Positions 23,440-36,208 of a stretch of 64,000 bases of DNA are shown here, piece by piece. The position numbers were made by a program, and so were the translations under genes. Source of the stretch: Escarpia spicata (lineage: Eukaryota; Annelida; Polychaeta; Sabellida; Siboglinidae); the NCBI GenBank assembly GCA_963995525.1, contig OZ023211.1, positions 55,895,471-55,959,470 on the forward strand, given 5' to 3'. Within the stretch, counting starts at the first letter, position 1; every line of letters begins with the position of its first letter. Below the pieces are notes generated by a model, which saw only the letters and a list, made by a program, of their open reading frames with translations, searched no databases and was not told the origin of the DNA.

Positions 23440-24236
23440 ACTGAATTGAATGTCCTGTTGCTGAACACACGCTCAGTTCTTGGCAAAGCATTCCTCGTCA
23501 GCGAACACATCATTGACACGGCGGCTGATGTCGCCATTTTGACAGAGACCTGGTGAAAAGAGGAAGACAATGCTACGGTCATCAACCTGTGTCCTCCAGG
23601 CTATTCATTTTTCAAAGTTGAAGAAAAGAAAAGAGAGGTGGTGGCCTTTGCACTGTACACAAAACCGAACTGCCTTTTATATATACGAACCATACCGAAT
23701 ACTCTTTGTTGTAGCATCTATCAGTGCGATGTAAGCATCTGACAGTGCTTGCAATATACCGTCCACCATCGTCACCTATACCAGAGTTCTTGGACGAATT
23801 TGATGATTTGACTGCTAACCCGGCTTCTGCTGCTGGTAGAGTTGTCATCACGGGATATTTCAATCTGCATGTTGATGTTTGTTCAGCACCTGGGGTCTCC
23901 CGATTCATGGATTTATTACAGATACATGATTTACATCAACATGTTGATTGTTCAACTCACAAGGCTGGTCACACTTTGGATCTTGTCATCTCACGGGCAA
24001 CCGACCCTATCATCAGCAAAGTGTCCGTGACCAGCAGCGAAATATCTGACAACAAATCAGTAACATTCTCTATCGAGCACACAGCCGACAAGAACTACCC
24101 CCAGGCTAAACTACAACCCAGAAGAGATCTTCGACATGTTGATTGTAAAACACTGACCAGTGAAATAAATTCCAACTTATCTGGCTTTGGTACATCACCC
24201 ACATATCCGGATTCCATTCTTGATATATATAAGTGA
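23440..24236 (+). pseudogene. LINE APE-type endonuclease, inactivated
   Basis: The domain opens with NVLLLNTRSVLGKAFLVSEH and AILTETW, stops at 23556, and resumes in another frame at 23724 with YRPPSSP, VVITGYFNLHVD, HTLDLVISR and SDNKSV. In active enzymes the third motif is G-D-F-N and the last is S-D-H. Here the catalytic Asp is Tyr and the His is Asn, besides the frame breaks and a TGA at 24234. It cannot nick DNA as encoded. Confidence 0.88.
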
Positions 24237-24408
24237 GCTGTTATTTCGGCCTTGGATGAAATTGCTCCGTCAATGCTACGGCGGCCACGCAAGAGAAGAA
24301 CTCCAACTTGGTACTGCGAGGAATTACATGCAATGCGAAAATTAAACCAAAATTCAGCATTATCAGAGTCTACTCCATGATGCCGATCCGAATACAGCCT
24401 TCGAAGCT

Positions 24409-26150
24409 GTGAACAGCCTGCTAAAGGTCGAATCTTCCAAACTGCCTGACACTGATTCAAGGGAGAAATTATGCTGCCAGTTTCTGAACTTTTTTGAAGA
24501 AAACATTGTGAAAATCATGAATGAAATTGATGCCTCGGAAACAAACATGAGCGACATCGAAACTGCGACACAGAGAGTAGTTGAACATCCTATGACTGAA
24601 ATGTGTGCTGCAAGTATGTGTGAAGAGCAGAGAATTATCCAGGATGCTAAACCCAAGTCATCATGCTTGGATCCTCTACCTACATCGCTACTAAAGAGTA
24701 CTCTTCCTGCTCATATTCTTATACTGACTCATCTTATCAATATGTCTTTCGAGTCGGCCACTGTTCCGCGGGAACTCAAGAAGGTTGTCATAACACCGCT
24801 GTTGAAAAAACCGACCTTGGATCGAAACACGCTGAAAAATTACCGTCCAGTTTCAAGTTTGCCATTCGTGTCTAAAGTCTTGGAAAAGGTAGCAGCCAAA
24901 CGACTTATTCAACATATAAGTGACAATGGCCTTCACGAGCAGCTACAATCGGCATACAAACCCCGACACAGCATTGAAACTGCTTTAATGAGAGTGCAGT
25001 ACGATATCACCAGTTACATGGCAGACTCCAGGGGTGTCCTTCTGGTTCTCCTGGATTTATCTTCTGCGTTCGATACGATCGATGCTGCTATCCTACTAAA
25101 GACTATGCATAGCCACCTGGGAATATCTGGCGCGGCACTTGCATGGTTCGGTTCGTACATGTCGGATCGTACGCACCGTCTACGGATTGGGGTGGATGCA
25201 TCTGAAGAACGCCCTGTGAGATACGGTGTTCCACAGGGCTCGGTGTTGGGTCCGTTGTTGTTCACTGTGCACACAGCACCAATGCAGGACATACTAACGA
25301 GACACTCTGTGGAATATCATAAATTTGCTGATGATCTTCAGATATACACACCCTACTGTCCTCACATATCTGGTGACTTAGAGTGCGCTGTTCAGAGACT
25401 TAGTTACTGCATCAGTGAGGTCAAATGTTGGATGGTTAAGCATCAACTCAAGCTAAACGACAATAAGACTGAAGTTATGGTGGCCCTCGGTCCCTATCAT
25501 CTAAAGAAATTTGGACTTCCAAAGTACCTCGTTGTTGGTGGAGTCAACATCAAACCTGTTGTCTCTGTCGGGAATTTGGGTGCTCACTTTGACATTCACA
25601 TGAGCATGAAGCAGCAGTTGATGCTGTTTGCAAGAAGTGTAACTACAATTTGAGACGTAATAGCTCCATCAGGGCCTATATCACGAAGCCTGTCTGCCAT
25701 TCATTGGTCATTGCGCTGGTTGTTTCAAGCTTAGATTACTGCAACGCTCTGCTGCTGGACCTAACCGAATTTCACTTAGCACGTCTCCAGAAGATACACA
25801 ATCGGGCAGCCCGCCTAGTTGTCCTCACATCTATATCTTCACACATCACACCAGTACTGGCGCTTCTGCACTGGTTGCCAGTCAGACAACGCATTTTGTT
25901 TAAAGTACTTGTGTGTATTGATAAGGTGCTCCATGGTTTGGCGCCGAAGTACCTTGCACATCTACTACATCCACGAACTCGCAATCCTCGTTTCGGCAGC
26001 TTCATGACCATCTTCAGCTTGCAGTTCCACGAGCATAAAAATCCATCGGCAAGCGAGCGTTTGGCATAACTGGTCCGGCCAAATCGAACGAACTGCCACT
26101 GACTCTACGAGATGCTCCGTCTGTGTTTTTATTTAAACGTCACCTGAAGA
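24409..26150 (+). pseudogene. LINE reverse transcriptase and C-terminal domain
   Basis: 24409-25653 is open for 414 codons and carries LKNYRPVSSLPFVSKVLEKV, LLVLLDLSSAFDTID (motif A), YGVPQGSVLGPLLF (motif B) and HKFADDLQIY (motif C). A frame change near 25650 leads into 25650-26069 with SSLDYCNALL, ITPVLALLHWLPV and LHGLAPKYL; the last segment (FLFKRHLKTYLF, about 26127-26162) lies in another frame after 26069. The RT core residues are intact but the protein is split. Confidence 0.9.
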
Positions 26151-26399
26151 CATATTTATTTAAACAAACTTACAATAGCAAGATTTATTTACATGACGTT
26201 TTAGTGACTCTTTTTAATTTTTATTTTTTTTAATTTTTTTTATAATTAATTTATAACTAATTTATATATTTTTTTAATTGTTTTTATAATGTTTCTATAT
26301 TGTGAGCGCATTCATTAACTATTAGTTAGAGATCGCGCGGTAAAAGAACCTTTATTATTATTATTACCAATTGTGCCGCACCCTAGAGCTCTTAGCCGA

Positions 26400-27010
26400 A
26401 TATGCTAGTGTCTCTTTCCGTCAGTACATCCAATGCCTCTGTAAGCAGTCTGATACCAAGCAGATTGACGCGAAGCAGTGTGATTTTCGGCATCTGCCTC
26501 CCAGTCTTCAGAGCTGATGTTGCAAGCTTTCACGTCGTGCTTACACACGTCTTTGGATATGAGGGTTGTGCGTCGATCCCACTGTTTTCTCTCACTGGCG
26601 AGTTGTCGGGTGACTTTCGGCAAGCGGCCATCCTCCATGCCAGGCCCAGCGAGTAGAGATGTTTCTGTCTCAGCAGTGAGTATAGTCCTACATCCTGGGG
26701 ATCCTAGCACGGTCCAGTATGTCGCTGTAATGGACACGGTCCTGCCAGGTGATATTGAAGATGCGATTGAGGCACCGCATGTGGATTAAGGTGTTGAGAC
26801 GGCACTTCTGGAGCATGTAGGTGGTCCTCGATTCGCTGTCGTAGAGGAGGGTGCTAATGCAGCACAAAGGCCTGGTAGACTGTCATCTTGGTGTTCTCAG
26901 TGAGCATCTTAAATCGATTCAACATACTCTTATGGTCAACTTGCATCGTCATTGTGACTGCGGCTTTTGAACTTGTTAATATACACAATTAATTATCAAT
27001 GCCAAATCCT
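26400..27010 (-). mobile_element. Decayed 3' fragment of an RTE-like LINE, inverted copy
   Basis: Minus-strand counterpart of 490-1070. It encodes MEDGRLPKVTRQLASERKQW and SKDVCKHDVKACNISSEDW in one frame (26737-26405) and continues upstream in others. The two copies also share the non-coding stretch around 26960-27030. Confidence 0.75.
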
Positions 27011-28977
27011 TTTAGCAGAAATGGTTCGTCACCAGCTCGAATGTACCCTCCTCTAAAACAAAGAGTCCGCTTGACTCTTGAGGGGATTAAAAAAGTGAAC
27101 ATTCCCCCATCTTCCGATGTCATGTCCGCAAAGATATATGTACAGTTCCCTCGGCTCCGTATTACGAGTATCAATATACACGCCCTGGTTAGTTATTTAG
27201 TTCATGTTTATATATAATAGTCATATTATTAGAATAATGCGTAACTTAAATTGTTTCTTGTTGTCCCATTACCGTCACTTCGGGCATGCCAGCTATAGTA
27301 TGACGAGTGTAGGAGTGTTGTGTCGTATAATATGAAATTGTGTTTACAGACTATACTTACATATCTAGCATGCATTTTAACTAATTATGGTGATGTATAG
27401 GTACGCGTCGTGTGCATACGTTTGACTTTAAATAATGTGATAGGTATTAGTTAAAATAAGTAATTAGCTAAAACAAGTTTCTCCGATTCGTTGTCTGTAC
27501 AAATTCAGACAAGTATGTATGGGTGCCTGATTATTACATGCGGTTTAACACGTATACAATTAGAACAGCAAACGCAACTTAATAATGTAGCGTTGGTTGC
27601 TTGACTATGTTGCAGTCGAACTAGCGCGTTGTCTGTCTTCATGCCCCTATCTCTCTCTATAAAAAAGTATTTATGTTTTTGTTATGTATTGATATATGTA
27701 GATTTAATGTGGCCGCAGCTTGTTTGATGTTGGAATAAAGGAAGATGGATTCATATATAAAAGGTTGGTAAGGGGCATATTTTATTGCCAATCAGTATGC
27801 ACATCATGCATACCCATAAAATACACTGTACCCGTATATAAGGAATTGTGTACAAGAAAGTGTTGCTGTACACAAATAAATCAGTACAATATATACACAG
27901 TGCATCAAACTGCTAATCTACGACATCAAACGTGAGGGGCTACATGCCATAGGCACTGTTCATAATGAGGAGTGACACCCCTCTGTCTCCACTTCTCCCT
28001 CTCTCTCTCTCCTCCATCCTTTCCGTTTGTCTATTGGAATGTCAGTCTATAAGTCTGTTAGACAGTACGATAGTTTGCCTGTGTGTATGCATGCCTGTCT
28101 GTCTATCTGTTTGGCTGCCTGTCGGCCTGCCTCCTCTGCTTGTATGTTTATTCGATTGTTTGCCTCTATGCTTGTCTGCCTGCCTGACTGTTGTGAGTGT
28201 GTCTGTGTGTCTGCCTGTCTTACTGTCTGCTTGTATGTTTCTTTATTAACCTAAATAGCGAGGTGACCATAATTTTTTTTTATTAGTGGGATTAATTTCC
28301 TATATTTTACACTATATATAAATGGAACTAATTTTGGACTGTCCTATGGTGACCTTAATTACGATGTGGCTACAGTAATGATGTCACCGTAAACCGATGT
28401 TCAACTGTAGCTATTTATGACATGTGTGGATGTAGATTATAATTCGTTTTAGGCTGTATTTTATCATTGTAACTGCCGACCACTAACATTGTGTACACCG
28501 TTTTGAAAGATGTGTATGTTGAAATCCGGAGTGTCTGTTTAAATAATAATGTTCTTCCAAACTAACTGAAGTCCTGAGATGTTGTCCAGTTAGGCAAACA
28601 ATTATGGCATGAATATCCCCTTCCTAGTTATTACCGAAGTTGGTGTCTAACAGTATGCTTAGAGTGACTTCTTCCTTATTTGTTGTTTCCAGACCTGCTC
28701 TGGTCCTATTTCTATATTTGACTACAGAGGCATGTTTATTATGCTTAGCTCTCCTGCTGACATCAACAAGTGTTTTGGCTCTCTCTAACAGGAGGGCACT
28801 TTTCACTTCTAGGGAGATGGCAATGCAGTTTCTTTCATAAGTCACCTGCACAATGTAACATCGTTCTACTCCCTCAGCAGATAACATAAAGGGTGGTCTG
28901 ATAAGATTGCCTCAAGAATGCCTCTCCTGGGGATGTAGAAAGTTGACCGATATGCACAGTGGACAGGGCCACATGCC
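27011..28977. other. No gene seen; CT-rich low-complexity patch
   Basis: AT-rich DNA. 27985-28240 is rich in CTGTCTGCCTG words, which create two overlapping ORFs. A minus-strand ORF at 28624-28887 is unrecognised and lacks convincing splice sites. Confidence 0.5.
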
Positions 28978-29130
28978 ACACTCACGCACACACGCATGCA
29001 CACACGCATGCACACACTCACGCACACACTCACGCACACACTCACGCACACACTCACGCACACACACACACACTCACTCACGCACACACTCACGCACACA
29101 CTCATGCACACACTCATGCACACACACATA
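28978..29130 (+). repeat. (CACTCACGCA)n-type microsatellite
   Basis: Interrupted run of CACACTCACGCA and CACACGCATGCA words, giving long ORFs in several frames that are artefacts. Confidence 0.95.
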
Positions 29131-30342
29131 CTGGTGTCATTTCAGAAGCTATGGTTGAGTAGTGGTGGGATTATGAAAGCTATTCATCGGCTAGTTTGAA
29201 GAAGACCGAGAGTTGACGGGCATTTATACAGTACTCACAGCCAGTCGCACAGTGTCACACTGAATGGGGTGATGACGAACAAGGGTGAGTGCTGTTTTGT
29301 TGACTTAGTAACAATATATTTGTGACTGAATGCTGTCAGAGTATTGCGTCTTTAGGTTATCTTGTGATGGAAACCACCATAGAGCACTCGGTGTATATGG
29401 GGCAATATGCATTTTTGTAGCACATTATTGTAAACCTAACTAGTGAATGAATAAGAAACTGAAAATAAGCTTTTGAACCTCAGATGAACACATGTCAGAT
29501 GTGAATGACTAAACCCATAAACATAAAACATATTCACGACAGCAGCATGGTCAGTTCCAATGAACTGTACAAACAAGCAATAAAATCAAGCAATCAATGG
29601 GTTCGTGAAGATGATGATAGGATCGCAGGACCAAAGTAAACAAACACTCATATGCAGTTTATTCAGACATCAAACTTTCCGTGTACATTCCACCTAGAGT
29701 TGAGTCTTCACAGCTGGTGCTCACTGACTTGCAGGAACTGCTAGCTGGTCACATGACCCAACAACCAGGAACACAATCTCCCAAAATATCATGCTTTGAT
29801 TTCATCTGACAACTCTAGATAAGAACTTTTTTTGTGTGCTGGTAATACAGTTGCTTTACACGGATAACACAGATGCAAATAAACAAACTTACTGATATGC
29901 CACGGCTTACAGATTTCCCAAATATAATAAACAGTTTTTGAATGTTGGTAGGAATACGGTTGCATCTGGTTTTATTATGGATTTACTTGATATTTTTAAT
30001 TAGTAATACTGAATGTCTATTCTTGTAGTCATCACACAAGTATCAACCCAAATGACAAAGTTAGATGTTAGCTATAGTGGTCGAAAAGCCAACAACGTTT
30101 GATGCTAGACAGATTTCCAACAAGTTTAGTTTGATGTGTTATTTTCTGTAGTTTCATAGATACCGACATTTGATTGGCATAGGAATGCTATTGACCGTTT
30201 ACCTAGAGATAAACATTTTACGGATTTATAGTTTCAAGTCAACAATAAAGGATCTCTTACCAAGAAAATATGGCAAGTCTGTTTTAAATAAGTAGTTCCT
30301 ATCAGCTACATGTAAACAATTGCAGGCAATAACGAAATGATG
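29131..30342. other. No gene seen
   Basis: AT-rich single-copy-looking DNA, no ORF or repeat recognised. Confidence 0.5.
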
Positions 30343-30510
30343 GCATCATGATAAAGAGCCACCGTTAACATTAATATCATCGTGCATCTACAAAGCGTAC
30401 AAGTGCAGATGTAGAACACAACAGCATTGCTGACATGCAGTACAACTGTGTGTTACGTGCCTACAGTGAGATCTAGGGTGTGATTTGAGTGAGGTCGCTT
30501 GTCAGTATCA
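30343..30510. repeat. Dispersed duplication, also present at 36047-36208
   Basis: Starts ATCATGATAAAGAGCCACCG and ends near GCTTGTCAGTAT. The two copies differ at only a few positions. The second copy is joined directly to the right end of segmental duplication copy B. Confidence 0.9.
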
Positions 30511-30839
30511 GTCGTCGTCTTGTTTTCCCATTCCACCTGATGTGTCCATTACAGCAGCAGCAGCAGGCTGACAGAGTACGTGATATGTGATGCTATCGCA
30601 ATATTCACTTTTACCCAGAATCCACCATGCAGGAACCCATAGGCTGAATTCAAGTTATCTGCATTGCATTTGTTGGTGAAGCAGCATCGTTTGCATTCCT
30701 ACAAAGTGAACGAATCAGTATTAAGTTTAATATGAAAAACAAATATGTACACATGCAATACTGGGTGGGAGGAAATGCAGGAGTGAAAAGAGAGCTTTAG
30801 GAGGACGCTAACGAGGAGTCAGTGAACATTTGCTAGACA

Positions 30840-31095
30840 CATGGAACGAATGGAAGGGAACGGTCAACGGAGAGAGTAGATGATAGGAAAAGAGGAAAAT
30901 GGGAGGACTGTGTGAAGACAGACTTGGTTGGATTGGGAGGAAGTGGAGATCAAGGGACCAGGGAGTGGAGATGGGTGGTGGAGATGTTAGCAATGTAACA
31001 AGTAAAACTAAATAATTGAGGACCCATATCGATGCCAGCCTCATCCCAGCTTTTAGGGACAGAGGGGAGAGCAACAATACAGAATAACAATACAT
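30840..31095 (+). mobile_element. LINE 3' tail fragment
   Basis: Plus-strand sequence reads KRRKWEDCVKTDLVGLGGSG and a REWRWVVE segment, followed by a 3' UTR that matches the one after 58600 (ATCGATGCCRG...TTAT/CATCC). It is the tail of a jockey/RTE-like LINE. A related and better-preserved tail lies at 58440-58760. Confidence 0.6.
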
Positions 31096-31763
31096 GTGAT
31101 AATGGGAATATTCTGTTACCCAGTTGCATTGGCAACATGACACTAGTCTGTAATTCAGGCGTTTTTTGATTGATGTGTCTAAGTTGTCAAGTTTTAACCA
31201 AGTTGCTAGAATTTAAAAACTGGTCTGTTTATATATGCTATTTAATTGTTTTATCACCTATGGTTACAACAACATACTTCAATGCACTTATGTGTAATAT
31301 TTCTACACTACTGCCCAAATTCATTAAATAAGGTGCAGTTTTATTTATTGTTGAATAAATTTGTAGTGAGAAGTTTGCAATTACTTTGAATGCAACCCAA
31401 CTGAGACTTAGAATAGTCATGCCATGGAAATTGGATGTCTGGCATAACAAGTTCAAAATATGTTTTACTCAGTAAGACTCACTGTACAGAATGCCCAAAC
31501 TAAAAGCACAATATCCTTGAAGAAAAAAAAAATCCTAACAAGCAGGACTATGTCTTCTGACATAGAATGATGTAAACACAAGAGCCACCTTTGGTCAAAA
31601 GAACTATAATGATTACATAATGTGATTAATACTACATACTGTGACTACGTTTAAATCAGAATAACACAATTTACAACAAAAACATAATAATAATTTAATC
31701 ATACGATTTACACTTTTTGTAAGAAAACAGATTACACAGTTTTGTCAAAGATGACTGACTTAC

Positions 31764-31845
31764 CCAGCAGCCTTGGACAGAGTTGATGAGACACAGTCCA
31801 AGTTGTCCTTATCGCAGTCCGCCCGTTCACACACATAGCACATCA
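31764..31845 (-). CDS. Cysteine-rich exon, probably same gene as 32325-34118
   Basis: Exon with acceptor gtgtccacag and donor CTGG|GTAAGT. With two leading bases it encodes CYVCERADCDKDNLDCVSST. Its phase does not follow directly from the donor at 32325, so either an exon between them was missed or it belongs to a neighbouring gene. The C-x2-C..C pattern is reminiscent of Ly6/uPAR or growth-factor-receptor Cys-rich folds, not decisive. Confidence 0.5.
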
Positions 31846-32324
31846 CTGTGGACACGAGCAGAACCAACTGTACACATGCCTCTTACCAATAACAGCAAGC
31901 AAGTTGGTGGAGACATTTCTATCATAGATGTCTACACAAAATGCAAGTACAATAGTGAAGTGGATACATGTTCATAAGTGCACAGCAATATATATTCTGC
32001 AATACAGGCACATAGTCTTGGAGATGGTCTTGACGGAATGATATAATTTTTCAAAAAACCTCCAAATGCACCTTCCTGAGGCTACCCAAAACCTCCAACT
32101 GCATCAGGCACTCTATCAATTTTGATTATGACGTGCAAATATTTTACTATAAGAAATATGCCTAATCCATATGCCACACAAAGAAAAGAACGCAGGTCAT
32201 ACATATTACTATGATTATTTGATTTCAGTGCCATACATTACACCCACCCTAGCCTAAATACATAGTGGGGTGAGGTCGTCTGGAGGAAAATCCTACATTG
32301 GGTGTGTTCGCTTGATTCACTCAC

Positions 32325-34118
32325 CTCCACACTGAGTCTTGTCTGCTGGAACATGTATCACATGCCATTGGTCCATCCTTGCATTCAGCACACTTCCGTA
32401 GACTGTCAAAAGTTGTAAAAACATACAAGATACATTATATTAATACTGAAACATGCACCATATGTCACTCGCCATTATAAGTGCCAGTCATTAGTTGTCA
32501 CTTCCATGAATGTCACATGTTGTAAGAACATACAAGATACATTGTAATACATGCTTCTAAGACATGTACTGTTCAAGAAACATTCCACAAATTGTTTAAT
32601 AAATTCATAGTTAACCTTTATTTATGTTATTATATAAACATAATTTTATTTTTTATATAAACTGTGTCCAATCCTGTTAACCTACATAAGAAATTTCTCT
32701 GATAAAAGAACAACAATACTAAATGCAGGTTACCTACAGACACAAGTAGATTTGTCTTCCTTCAAGGTGTATCCATGGCTACAAGCATTGCACACATAAT
32801 TGCCGTCAAAGTTTGTGCATTCGCGGCAGTGGCCAAATGTCACCTCTGAACACTCTGCAAACAACCAACAGACAGGACTCTGAACAGCATCAACAACCAG
32901 AAAACATCTTATCTCAGTTCCATAATTTGTTGTAACATCAATGGGCTACTACTAGTGAACTGGATATCCTGGAAGTAGATTGACAAATTACTGCGTCTGA
33001 TTAGTGCTGTTAGATACTGTTAGGGGATGTGAACATATCGTTATATGTGTAAACCATCTGGATAGGTTATCATGAAAGAAAAACAAGATGCGTGTACAAT
33101 AAATCATGCTGTGTGCAATAACTAATGTCAACACATTAAACAAAATTAATGTACAACCAACGGGTGACAGTTATAGGCAAAGCAATGTTCTTACTCTTGC
33201 ACATCTTGCTTTTGTCCTTGATGTAGTTTGATTGAAAGATGTCACATGTGATGACGCCTCCTGACTGTGAACACTTGTCGCACTTGGCTGGGCAAACTGG
33301 CCAGATAAAGCATTACCATATGATTATTACAACTTCTGAAACTCTGTGCACATGAGTAACACAAATGACTTTCACAATGTAACATGAGCAATATGAATGA
33401 CTTCCACAATGTAACATGAGTAACACAAATGATTTCCACAAAGTAACATGAATGACTTGCCATAATAGAGAGATGGGTCGGTCTTATGTTGCGAAAGGAT
33501 GGGGATAACCCAGACAGCTGTGAGATGAAACCCCAAGGGAAACAAAAAGAGAAAGACCCAAAACAACCTGAAGAACTGTGAAGGAGGAAGTCTGAGATGT
33601 CTCGTCTCTGCCTTAATTATGCGACAGTAGGCAGAAAGTAAATTAAATAAGTATGTCATTTTGCTACTTCACTCTGTTGACATGATTGGGATATCTACAT
33701 GAGCACATTGACCGATTTGTAATCTTGAATTAACGTAACTTGAAATGTCAATGAATCATAACACACAGAAACTACTAATGTACTAATGACACATGCTTTG
33801 CAATTGAACCAGAGAGGGATAAGAACAACTGGTGGTTCAATACTTTACGTGGAGCAAAGAGAAATAAATAAGGAAGCCCACTAAAAGCACCAACAAATAT
33901 ATTCCAACACGAGCACCACAAGGTGGGCTGAAACAAAATGAAGGATTGTTGAACCAAATGGGGTGACAAATAACTACACAACGAATGAATACATGGATCA
34001 CTCCATTTTTGGTTCGTTACGAATATTAGTTGTAATCTTCACTATCGGGTTACCTGGTTAAGATACTCACTTGCACAAGAAGCGTCTGATTTCATCTGGA
34101 TGCCCTTGCAGTCTGTTT
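32325..34118 (-). CDS. Cysteine-rich extracellular-type protein, four phase-compatible exons
   Basis: Four minus-strand exons: 34118-34071, 33287-33195, 32854-32734 and 32402-32325, each flanked by AG and GT (donors GTGAGT, GTAAGA, GTAACC, GTGAGT). Carried-over bases match at all three junctions, so the exons join in one open frame. The encoded protein is built of C-x2-C pairs spaced by short loops (KCDKCSQSGG, HCRECTNFDGNYVCNACSHG, KCAECKDGPMACDTCSS), resembling growth-factor-receptor/furin-like Cys-rich or EGF-like repeats. No signal peptide, membrane segment or named homologue is visible in these exons; upstream exons must lie above 34118. Function unknown; probably secreted or membrane-bound. 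Confidence 0.65.
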
Positions 34119-35169
34119 CTGTAGATGATACAACAAATGCGTGTTCACACAATGCAAATGGCAGACAACTTATAATGTTTATGTAAAACAGGGCAACTTG
34201 TAAGATATAAAGAAAATCACTAAACCTAAAGTCACACTTCTTGACACTGCATATATTACAATGTATTATTGAACACTCAAACTACTACCAAACAACTGTA
34301 GTTTATGGATGTCACATGCAGTATTCAAATTTAGTTCAAGCAGATTATATAAACTGAAACATCATCCAAGAAATGCAATTGCAATGTAATTATGACTGCT
34401 GGTTGAGAACGTATCAGAACTAAGTATGTGAAGAATGGTTCGTGTGCCATCTGGTGGCAAAGGTGGTAAGGATAGTCTTTTTTACCAAGTATCTGTCCCA
34501 GAGTAGTAACTCTAAAACAACTATAGTATTCAACTATAATAACTGTTACAATATGATGGCAATGGTAGTAAGGAAATTAGATTTTTCTCACGGTACAATT
34601 TTCTTATAATCTGACAAAACGTTAACTTGGTCACCAGTGGGAAAGTCAACTGTGCTCTGTGCCCTATATCGATCTCTTGAATTGAGACACGTGTTGAGCG
34701 AAGGTTCCTTTGAATATTTTATTGTATTGCAACAACTGCTTGCCAGAACCTCAGCCTCATATTCTAAGGTTATTAGAATTAAAATTATTCTAAATATCTA
34801 CATACTGCTGAAATTACTTCATGTAATATTTGTGATATGAACATGTTCATTTTAAGCTGCCACAAAACAGCATTATCACTCAAAATGGGCAATATAGTCA
34901 ATTTGAAAGTGTTACAACACTTGTTTAATGTGTCTTTAGGGGCTAACAACACAATACCAGTAGCTTATTTACAAGGTTGTCCATCTACATTTACGTTATG
35001 ATCCTAGATATATGTTGATATTATATTTGGAGGCAAACTTTTTACAGCATTCCACGTGTGTTCAACGCACTTGGCCTGTGGCGTGTGTATGGGTGGACAC
35101 AAAATTGTCAGTACCTTCACTTTAAAATGAACAAAACAAACACAGTGCTAGTGGTATTTGTGAATTTTT
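34119..35169. other. No gene seen
   Basis: AT-rich sequence, likely intron of the cysteine-rich gene. A short ORF at 34637-34840 is unrecognised. Confidence 0.5.
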
Positions 35170-36046
35170 AATAATATACTTTTAGAGGTTTCAAATACAA
35201 TATTTTATGAGGGTTGAGAAGATGGTTTGACAGTTACTCACCAGGTGGACAAGGGTTGAGAAGATGGTTTGACAGTTACTCACCAGGTGAATGAGGGTTG
35301 AGATTGCGTGATGTAGGGTTTCCATGCTGGGCGGTTGCATTGCCTTGCCTACAAATGTCTCCATGCTTCCCAGCTTCAACATCTGTGACAAAAATAAAAT
35401 AGCTAAAAACACACACAGGGTCTCAATGCTTATATTCTGGCATGGTGATTAAACATAGAAAATATTTGTGAATATTTGATTCAAATATTAATTATGACCG
35501 TATGGTGCAAATGTTTTAAGACATTTTCTTATCATCTTATACTTCCTTGATTATTATCAAACATTGTACAATTTCTCTGTGCGGTATTTAATGTGTTTCT
35601 AATTACACCATCCTATGTGTAAAATAACATGTTACGATGTGCTGACCTTGATCTGTAGACTGAGTTCCTCCAATCGTGTCCTGAGGATCTCTGGCAGTTG
35701 GTAGTCAGAGAAGTGCCGACTGTGATACTCTGTGTACAAGTGATAACAGATGTCCGGCTATACCCTAAGAGGAAAGACTCACGGCTTGATAGGTGTTACC
35801 TGCAAAGTAAGTACTTCTCATGAGCTTTAAAAATGATATCTCAATAAAAAAAATTAAAAAATGTATTGAAGCAAAATTTTTAAAACTGACATTTTTTAAA
35901 ATGAGGTAATTTTTACTTATATCGTCTACGGTTTCTTGATGTGTGGGATCGTAAATACAGGCATTTTCTTAGTTTGTTATTATTTGTAGAAGAAAATAAT
36001 CCAGACATTGAAAGATGAGATTATTAAACATGCATTTCTGCCAAAA
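35170..36046. repeat. Segmental duplication, copy B
   Basis: Nearly identical to 12721-13606. It differs by a 6-bp longer stretch in the helicase exon and a small deletion plus A-rich change near 35840-35870. At 36047 it switches abruptly to the sequence also found at 30343. Confidence 0.93.
35284..35764 (-). pseudogene. DHX36: DHX36-like helicase, two exons, copy B
   Basis: Exons 35764-35647 and 35382-35284 correspond to the second and third exons of copy A with the same splice sites. This copy keeps two codons that copy A lost, but has the same in-frame TAG (35760-35758) two codons into its first exon, where helicases have a Gln codon. The exon carrying motif V and the Gly-Arg motif is not duplicated here. 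Confidence 0.75.
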
Positions 36047-36208
36047 TCATGATAAAGAGCCACCGTTAACATTAATGTCATCGTGCATCTACAAAGCGTA
36101 CAAGTGCAGATGTAGAACACAACAGCATTGCTGACATGCAGTACAACTGTGTGTTACGTGCCTACAGTGAGATCTAGGGTGTGATTTGAGTGAGGTCGCT
36201 TGTCAGTA
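36047..36208. repeat. Second copy of the 30343-30510 sequence
   Basis: Starts exactly at the end of duplication copy B and ends where the LINE endonuclease sequence begins, so three different repeats abut here. Confidence 0.9.

Larger units (their letters stand above)
23107..26368 (+). mobile_element. CR1/L2-like non-LTR retrotransposon, near full length
   Basis: Contains APE endonuclease, reverse transcriptase and C-terminal segments in order, then an AT-rich tail and a short (ATT)n run ending near 26368 (preceded by GCGCGGTAAAAGAACC). The coding region is broken into at least four frames. The 5' end is uncertain; ORF sequence is visible from about 23107 but the endonuclease begins near 23440. 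Confidence 0.88.

Noticed and set aside
28866..29199. Long His/Thr and Cys/Val ORFs
   Set aside because: Translations of the CACTCACGCA microsatellite.
30808..31143. Leu/Ser-rich minus-strand membrane protein
   Set aside because: It is the antisense of a LINE C-terminal tail on the plus strand.
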